Shown in pieces: positions 33,143 to 35,678 of a stretch of DNA of 35,678 nt. Each line of letters begins with the position of its first letter. Positions within the stretch are counted from its first letter, which is position 1. The DNA comes from Bacteroidales bacterium. GTDB lineage: Bacteria > Bacteroidota > Bacteroidia > Bacteroidales > UBA932. Both the position numbers and the translations under genes were made by a program. The notes under the pieces are model-generated. The model was not told the DNA's origin, did not search any database, and saw only the letters and a list, made by a program, of their open reading frames with translations. The stretch covers positions 1-35,678 of the forward strand of contig JAGCYX010000055.1 of assembly GCA_017960585.1 (NCBI GenBank), in the 5' to 3' direction.

Positions 33143-34383
33143 CGCGGGCGCTGCGCATACTGGCGGCCGCCGCCGTCCTGCTGCTGGCCGGATCCCGGCT
33201 GCAGGCGCAGGACACGGCCAAGCAGGAGTCGCGCCGCGCCGCACTGCGCAAGGAAATCGCCCAGCTGGAGCAGCAGATCAAGGACAACAAAGCCAAGAGC
33301 GACAACGCGCTCAACGAGTTGCAGCTCGTCCGCCGGCAAGTGGCCGCGCGCCGCGAGCTGGTCGCAGAGAGCGAACGCGAGATCGGTGAATTGGCCGACA
33401 GCATCGCCGCCCGCCAGGAAGCCGCCGAACACCTACGCGCGCGCCTCGAGACGATGGAAACCTACTACCGCCGCCTCGTCCGGAACGCCTACAAGAACCG
33501 CGACACGCACGTGTGGTATTCCTATTTGCTGTCCAGCAAGGATCTCGGACAGGCGACCCGCCGCTACACCTACCTGCGCGATCTCTCGGTCACGATGAAC
33601 ACGCAGGCGCGCCGGATCCTCGAGATGCGCCAGGCGCTCGAAGAGGACATAGCGCGGCTGGCCGAGATGAAGGAGGAGGCCGAATCCATCAAGCAGGACC
33701 GCGTGCAGGACCTTCAGACCCTGAAGCAGGAGGAGCAGGCTTCCGACCGCCTGGTCGCCGACCTGCAGAAGGACAAGAACCGCTACCAGAAGGAACTTGA
33801 AGCCAAGCGCAAGCAGGTGGAGGCGCTCAACCGCGAGATCGAGCGCATCATCGCACAGGCCATCGAAGAGGCCCGGAGAAAGGAAGAGGAAGCCCGCAAG
33901 AAAGCGGAAGAAGAGGCCAGGAAGAGCGGGCACAAGACCATCCCCAAGAGCACCGAAATCGACATCAAACTCTCCGGCGAGTTCGCCGCCAACAAGGGCA
34001 AGCTGCCCTGGCCGGCGGACGGCCCCGTCGTGGAAACTTTCGGCAAACACAACCACCCGGTCTATACTTCCGTGGTGATGCCCGCCAACAACGGCGTCAA
34101 CATCGGCCTGTCGGCCGGCGCCGAGGTCAAGGCCGTCTTCGACGGCGAAGTGAAGCGCGTCATCGTGATGCCCGGCTACGGCCGCTGCGTCCTCGTCCAG
34201 CACGGCGGGTATTTCACCTTCTACTGCAAACTGGGTAAGGTCGAGGTCAAGTCCGGCGACAAGGTCAAGACCGGCCAGCTCATCGGCCACGTGGACACCA
34301 TCGACGGCCAGACCGAACTCCACTTCGAGGTCTGGAAAGAAAAAGAGCCCGAGAATCCCGAGCTCTGGTTACGAAAGAAATAG
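33139..34383 (+). CDS. EnvC-like murein hydrolase activator (M23/LytM domain, degenerate)
   Basis: A 414-residue exported protein: signal peptide (LRILAAAAVLLLAGSRLQAQ), then a long coiled coil (about 25-270) and a C-terminal LytM domain (about 295-414). In the LytM domain the first zinc ligands are lost: NNGVNI occupies the position of the usual H-x-G-x-D, and FYCKL replaces Y-x-H-L, although LHFEVW is kept. Enzymatic activity is thus unlikely; like EnvC it probably activates an N-acetylmuramoyl-L-alanine amidase during cell separation. Its start overlaps the TPR gene stop. Confidence 0.92.
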   Translation: MTRALRILAAAAVLLLAGSRLQAQDTAKQESRRAALRKEIAQLEQQIKDNKAKSDNALNELQLVRRQVAARRELVAESEREIGELADSIAARQEAAEHLRARLETMETYYRRLVRNAYKNRDTHVWYSYLLSSKDLGQATRRYTYLRDLSVTMNTQARRILEMRQALEEDIARLAEMKEEAESIKQDRVQDLQTLKQEEQASDRLVADLQKDKNRYQKELEAKRKQVEALNREIERIIAQAIEEARRKEEEARKKAEEEARKSGHKTIPKSTEIDIKLSGEFAANKGKLPWPADGPVVETFGKHNHPVYTSVVMPANNGVNIGLSAGAEVKAVFDGEVKRVIVMPGYGRCVLVQHGGYFTFYCKLGKVEVKSGDKVKTGQLIGHVDTIDGQTELHFEVWKEKEPENPELWLRKK

Positions 34384-34389
34384 TTCTGA

Positions 34390-34998
34390 TTATTCCAGGT
34401 CCGGACCCAGTTTGACGGACTTGCCGGCAGCGAGGGTCAACTCCTTCGTCTTCCCGGCATAGCGGACGGTGAACGGCTTTCCGAGATGGGACTTGATCTC
34501 GCAGGAGGTCATCTTCACGTCCCCCTCGGTGTAGCGGACCGTGACCACGCCCGTCTCCATGTCGAGTTCACGGTAGTAGTCTTTGACCTCGCCGGACTGC
34601 GGAAAATCCAGCAGCAGGTCGCCGACCGGGACGTAAGTCTGCTGGTTGGCCGGCTTACCGTAGAAATGCTCGTTCACGAGGTTCTCAGCCTCCTTGTACT
34701 TCTTCGCGTACATCAGTTGCTTGATCTGGTCGTAGTAATTGTGGGCCTCCGGGTCGTTGTAATCGACCGGACGGCCGGACCAGAAGGTCGACTCGTTGAG
34801 CGCGATGCGTTCGTGATCGGTCCTGCCGAACACGTTGCCGCCCATGTAGCCGTTGCCGATCAGCAGGCCGTCCAGCCACACCTCGCCGGCCGGCTGGTCA
34901 TACCAAAGCACCATCTCCCGACTCGATTCAACAGCAGATTGCGTACATGAAACAAACGCTGCCGAGAGCAGGCAAAGCAAAAACGGGATCCTCTTCAT
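34390..34998 (-). pseudogene. Internally deleted GH95 alpha-L-fucosidase-like gene
   Basis: An open frame of 202 codons with a lipoprotein signal (MKRIPFLLCLLSAAFVSC). Residues about 28-165 match the N-terminal domain of GH95 enzymes: MVLWYDQPAGEVWLDGLLIGNGYMGGNVFG, ALNESTFWSGRP, YKEAENLVNEHFYG, YVPVGDLLLDF, YYRELDMETGVVTVRY. Directly after VKMTS the frame jumps to a sequence like the last strand block of the C-terminal domain (KSHLGKPFTVRYAGKTKELTL) and stops. The whole catalytic (alpha/alpha)6 barrel, normally several hundred residues, is missing. Thus a remnant without activity, though still in frame and preceded by TACATTTA (35019-35026). Confidence 0.8.
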
Positions 34999-35042
34999 AC
35001 TTCGTAACGATTTGACCATAAATGTACGACAAAAAAGGATAC

Positions 35043-35072
35043 CGGGAGCAAAAACACCCCATTTTGCTCCCG
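35043..35072. repeat. 11-bp stem-loop upstream of the GH95 remnant
   Basis: CGGGAGCAAAA (35043-35053), 8-nt loop, TTTTGCTCCCG (35062-35072); perfect. It may terminate plus- or minus-strand transcripts that enter the spacer. Confidence 0.6.
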
Positions 35073-35099
35073 AAAAGCTAAAATTCCCGTCGCCGGGAG

Positions 35100-35320
35100 C
35101 AGAGAAGGCCTTCAGTGCGCCCGGGGCGCCACGCACATTCGGAGCGAAGCGACGCAGGGGGATAACCCTTCCCGCGTGGCAGTTTTGAGGCGCAAAGCGC
35201 CGAAGCGCCTTCAGGCGCGTGCCGAAGGGAGGAGCGATGCGACGACCGAAAGGCACCGACCGAAGCGTAGCGAAGGTCGCATGCCCCTGGGGGCAGCCGC
35301 GGAGCGGCGGGGGTTAGATG
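35100..35320. repeat. GC-rich spacer of degenerate short repeats
   Basis: No gene is seen between the GH95 remnant and the tRNA genes. The stretch is made of variants of GGAGCGAAGCGAC (35141, 35231) and short palindromes (GCGCAAAGCGC, GGCGCAAAGCGCC, GAAGCGTAGCGAAGG). 35140-35161 resembles the repeat inside mutY at 22549-22570 (19/22). Confidence 0.5.
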
Positions 35321-35330
35321 TATCTCCACG

Positions 35331-35362
35331 AAAAAATGGTCATCGCGTGCGATGACCATTTT
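35331..35362 (-). terminator. Terminator directly after tRNA-Ala
   Basis: On the minus strand: AAAATGGTCATCG, loop CACG, CGATGACCATTTT then TT. The 13-bp stem is perfect. It starts 4 bp past the tRNA-Ala discriminator base, so it ends the 16S-tRNA transcript. A further 9-bp pairing (35366-35374 with 35321-35329) encloses it. Confidence 0.88.
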
Positions 35363-35366
35363 GGAG

Positions 35367-35439
35367 TGGAGATAGTCGGATTCGAACCGGCGACCCCCTG
35401 CTTGCAAAGCAGGTGCTCTACCAGCTGAGCTATACCCCC
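35367..35439 (-). tRNA. tRNA-Ala (TGC)
   Basis: A 73-nt cloverleaf: acceptor GGGGGTA/TATCTCC (two G-T pairs), D arm AGCTC..GAGC, anticodon stem CCTGC/GCAGG with loop TTTGCAA (anticodon TGC), T arm CCGGTTCGAATCCG. Discriminator A, no CCA encoded. It follows tRNA-Ile in the order typical of a bacterial rRNA spacer. Confidence 0.95.
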
Positions 35440-35490
35440 GTTAAAAAGGAAAAAGCGAAACAGCTGCGATGTACAGTTGTTCCGCTTTTG
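35440..35490 (-). other. Spacer hairpin between tRNA-Ile and tRNA-Ala
   Basis: On the minus strand AAAAGCGGAACAACTG pairs with CAGCTGTTTCGCTTTT with one G-T and one A-C position. This is a likely RNase III-type processing helix separating the two tRNAs. Confidence 0.55.
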
Positions 35491-35564
35491 TAGGCCCGCG
35501 CGGAGTTGAACCGCGGACCTCCACATTATCAGTGTGGCGCTCTAACCAACTGAGCTACGAGCCT
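35491..35564 (-). tRNA. tRNA-Ile (GAT)
   Basis: A 74-nt cloverleaf: acceptor AGGCTCG/CGGGCCT, D arm AGCTC..GAGC, anticodon stem CCACA/TGTGG with loop CTGATAA (anticodon GAT), T arm GCGGTTCAACTCCGC. It lies between the 16S 3' end and tRNA-Ala. Confidence 0.95.
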
Positions 35565-35658
35565 GTATAAATAATGAAAGATAAGTACAAGGCATTCCAG
35601 ATGAACTGTATAGTGCCTTGGACATCGAACCGCGAGGAGGTGTCAAGGAGTGAACTCA

Positions 35659-35678
35659 AAAAAGGAGGAGTTCCAGCC
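35659..35678 (-). rRNA. rrs: 16S rRNA, last about 20 nt (gene continues beyond the window)
   Basis: The minus strand at the window edge reads GGCTGGAACTCCTCCTTT, matching the universal 16S 3' tail GGCTGGAACACCTCCTTT with one substitution (CACC to CTCC). The anti-Shine-Dalgarno core CCTCC is intact. tRNA-Ile and tRNA-Ala directly downstream confirm it as the end of an rRNA gene. Its precise 3' end is not certain. Confidence 0.8.

Noticed and set aside
34999..35256. Extended N-terminus for the GH95 remnant
   Set aside because: The lipoprotein signal begins at 34998; upstream codons translate repeat DNA and cross a hairpin and a -7-like box.

Overview
The window reads as chromosomal DNA of a GC-rich member of the Bacteroidetes, most likely Bacteroidales. 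Evidence: start-proximal promoters match the Bacteroidetes -7 element TAnnTTTG again and again; Shine-Dalgarno sequences are absent; and several gene blocks are typical of the phylum (DUF4271-hemD-rnpA-yidD, a GT117/DUF2723 membrane glycosyltransferase, an ECF sigma factor followed by a membrane-anchored beta-barrel protein, Bacteroides-type malate dehydrogenase and transketolase). I cannot fix genus or species from sequence alone.

Layout. 1-5177 (minus): pgk, a TMEM43-like membrane protein and two unrecognised exported proteins, the last cut by the window edge. 5178-7441: an AT-rich island with a structured non-coding stretch, a small membrane protein and a PD-(D/E)XK nuclease, ending exactly at a 91-bp REP-like element. 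7461-9929 (minus): SUI1-type factor, DUF4271, hemD, rnpA, yidD. 9983-13972 (plus): GT117 protein and an rRNA-type methyltransferase. 13984-15137: a RAYT (REP-associated tyrosine transposase) flanked by two direct copies of the same 91-bp element. 15177-20293 (minus): tkt, lepA, an HprK/PEPCK-fold kinase and an S26-type peptidase; diverging from tkt, a PqqD-like protein and an ABC exporter (20429-22339). 22336-26826: mutY, a beta-barrel protein, an EF-hand mini-protein, DUF456, YqaA, a LolD-like ATPase, tRNA-Pro and a phosphopantetheinyl transferase. 26910-29957: mdh, comM, tsaE. 30050-34383: ECF sigma/anti-sigma-porin pair, TPR protein, EnvC-like protein. 34390-35678: an internally deleted GH95 gene, a repeat-rich spacer, then (minus) the 16S rRNA 3' end, tRNA-Ile and tRNA-Ala.

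The most interesting signals are: (1) the RAYT with three 91-bp double-hairpin elements, one of them inverted at the edge of the AT-rich island and one with a flipped hairpin loop; (2) an rRNA operon that appears to end at a strong terminator directly after tRNA-Ala, with no 23S gene where it should be; (3) a PqqD-like/ABC exporter plus HprK-like kinase/signal-peptidase set divided between two operons that diverge at tkt, resembling an uncharacterised peptide-modification or export system; (4) many genes whose -7 box lies only 4-8 nt before the start codon, implying leaderless mRNAs; (5) repeat DNA read through in frame inside mutY and at the end of rnpA.
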